Program-made: the position numbers and the translations under genes
NCBI GenBank assembly: GCA_029859085.1
Contig: JAOUDU010000149.1
Coordinates: forward strand, 1-6,708
Reading direction: 5' to 3'
DNA: 6,708 nt
Origin: Gammaproteobacteria bacterium
GTDB taxonomy: Bacteria > Pseudomonadota > Gammaproteobacteria > Pseudomonadales > Halieaceae
Shown here: in pieces, positions 6,002 to 6,708 of the stretch
Position numbering within the stretch: the stretch's first letter is position 1
Layout: each line of letters starts with the position of its first letter
Notes under the pieces: generated by a model
Told to the model about the DNA's origin: nothing
The model's input: the letters and a program-made list of their open reading frames with translations, nothing else
The model's database searches: none

Positions 6002-6708
6002 GCGGGCTCTACCTGAGCAGGGGCCTGTTCCCCCACGAGTTCCTGCGCCCCACGGTGCAGTTTATTCTCGACACCCAGCAGCCCAGCGGCGAGATCCCGT
6101 GGTTTGACGGCGGCTACGCCGATCCCTGGGACCACGTGGAAGCGGCCATGGGCCTGACCGTGGGCGGCGAGTACGAGGCGGCCCGCCGCGCCTACAACTG
6201 GCTGCAGCGGATGCAACTGGAGGACGGCAGCTGGTGGGCGTCCTACCGCGGCGAAGAGATCGACAATTGCGAGCGGCGCGAGAGCAATTTCGTCGCCTAT
6301 ATCGCCACCGGGCTGTGGCACTACTTCCTGGTCACCGGTGACCGCGATTTCCTCCTTGCCATGTGGCCCGTGGTGGACCGGGCCATCGGTTTCGTCCTGT
6401 CCCTGCAGACCGGGCACGGCGAAATTGACTGGGCGGTCGACGCCGACGGCACGCCCAAGGGCGATGCCCTGGTCACCGGCTGCAGCTCGATCTACAAGAG
6501 CCTCGAGTGCGCCATCAACATCGCCCACACCCTGCAACAGCAGCGCCCCCACTGGCGCGTCGCCCGCAGCGCCCTGGGCCATGCGCTGCGCCACAAACCC
6601 GAGCGCTTCGACCGCACCTGGGCCAGCAAGTCGCGCTACTCGATGGACTGGTTTTACCCGGTGCTGGCGGGGGTCTACACCGGCCGGGAAGCCCAGGCGC
6701 GGCTGGCC
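5998..6708 (+). CDS. Alpha/alpha-toroid-like protein (prenyltransferase/squalene-oxidase-repeat or six-hairpin-glycosidase-like), 3'-truncated
   Basis: The frame is open from the GTG at 5998 to the window end, giving 237 residues with the C-terminus missing. It starts inside the methyltransferase stop (GTGA), with AAGGA 9 nt upstream. The protein is rich in Trp and helical hairpins: QQPSGEIPWFDGGYADPWDH (27-46), a repeat-like YNWLQRMQLEDGSWW (66-80), NFVAYIATGLWHYFLVTGDR (97-116), FLLAMWPVVDRAIGFVLSLQ (118-137) and MDWFYPVLAGVY (215-226). QxxxGxI/W blocks resemble prenyltransferase/squalene-oxidase repeats, while TGDRDFLLAMWPVVDRAIGF resembles six-hairpin glycosidases such as GH15. Both folds are alpha/alpha toroids, so the fold is better supported than any reaction. 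No signal peptide is seen, so it is probably cytosolic. I see no clear cyclase DxDD motif or known glycosidase acid pair in the visible part. The linkage to GT4 and methyltransferase genes suggests a role on the same glycan or glycolipid. Confidence 0.8.
   Translation, partial: MSGLYLSRGLFPHEFLRPTVQFILDTQQPSGEIPWFDGGYADPWDHVEAAMGLTVGGEYEAARRAYNWLQRMQLEDGSWWASYRGEEIDNCERRESNFVAYIATGLWHYFLVTGDRDFLLAMWPVVDRAIGFVLSLQTGHGEIDWAVDADGTPKGDALVTGCSSIYKSLECAINIAHTLQQQRPHWRVARSALGHALRHKPERFDRTWASKSRYSMDWFYPVLAGVYTGREAQARLA

Noticed and set aside
5782..6594. 270-residue open frame on the - strand under the methyltransferase and toroid genes
   Set aside because: Antisense to two coupled genes with recognisable folds; no motif or start signal supports it.

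Overview
The window looks like part of a surface-polysaccharide or glycoconjugate locus from a high-GC (above 60% by eye) Gram-negative bacterium. The four dTDP-L-rhamnose enzymes read as typical proteobacterial proteins. A gammaproteobacterium, possibly one of the marine Cellvibrionales-type lineages, is my best guess, from overall protein style and the palindromic intergenic repeat. That placement is inference, not proof.

Layout. (1) Positions 2-1907, + strand: rfbD (5' end cut off by the window edge), then rfbB, overlapping by 8 bp. (2) Positions 1908-2292: a gene-free junction between converging genes. It is mostly filled by an imperfect inverted-repeat element of about 283 bp (1957-2239) that contains a nested 23-bp perfect inverted repeat. 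(3) Positions 2293-3736, - strand: rfbA then rfbC in transcription order, overlapping by 11 bp, with a perfect TATAAT box just upstream of rfbA. (4) Positions 3737-4005: a divergent intergenic region with the rfbA promoter, two overlapping 10-bp palindromes and a weak possible + strand promoter. (5) Positions 4006-6708, + strand: three tightly overlapping genes. They encode a GT4 glycosyltransferase, a small SAM-dependent methyltransferase and a tryptophan-rich alpha/alpha-toroid-like protein whose 3' end lies beyond the window.

How the genes work together. RfbA, RfbB, RfbC and RfbD convert glucose-1-phosphate plus dTTP to dTDP-L-rhamnose. All four steps are present, but the genes are split into two converging pairs rather than one operon. 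The downstream GT4, methyltransferase and toroid genes overlap by 14 bp and 4 bp, so they are very likely translationally coupled and serve one pathway. That pathway could be building or modifying a methylated, possibly rhamnose-containing glycan or glycolipid, but the acceptor and the role of the toroid protein cannot be read from the sequence. This three-gene cassette is the best candidate here for an under-described system.
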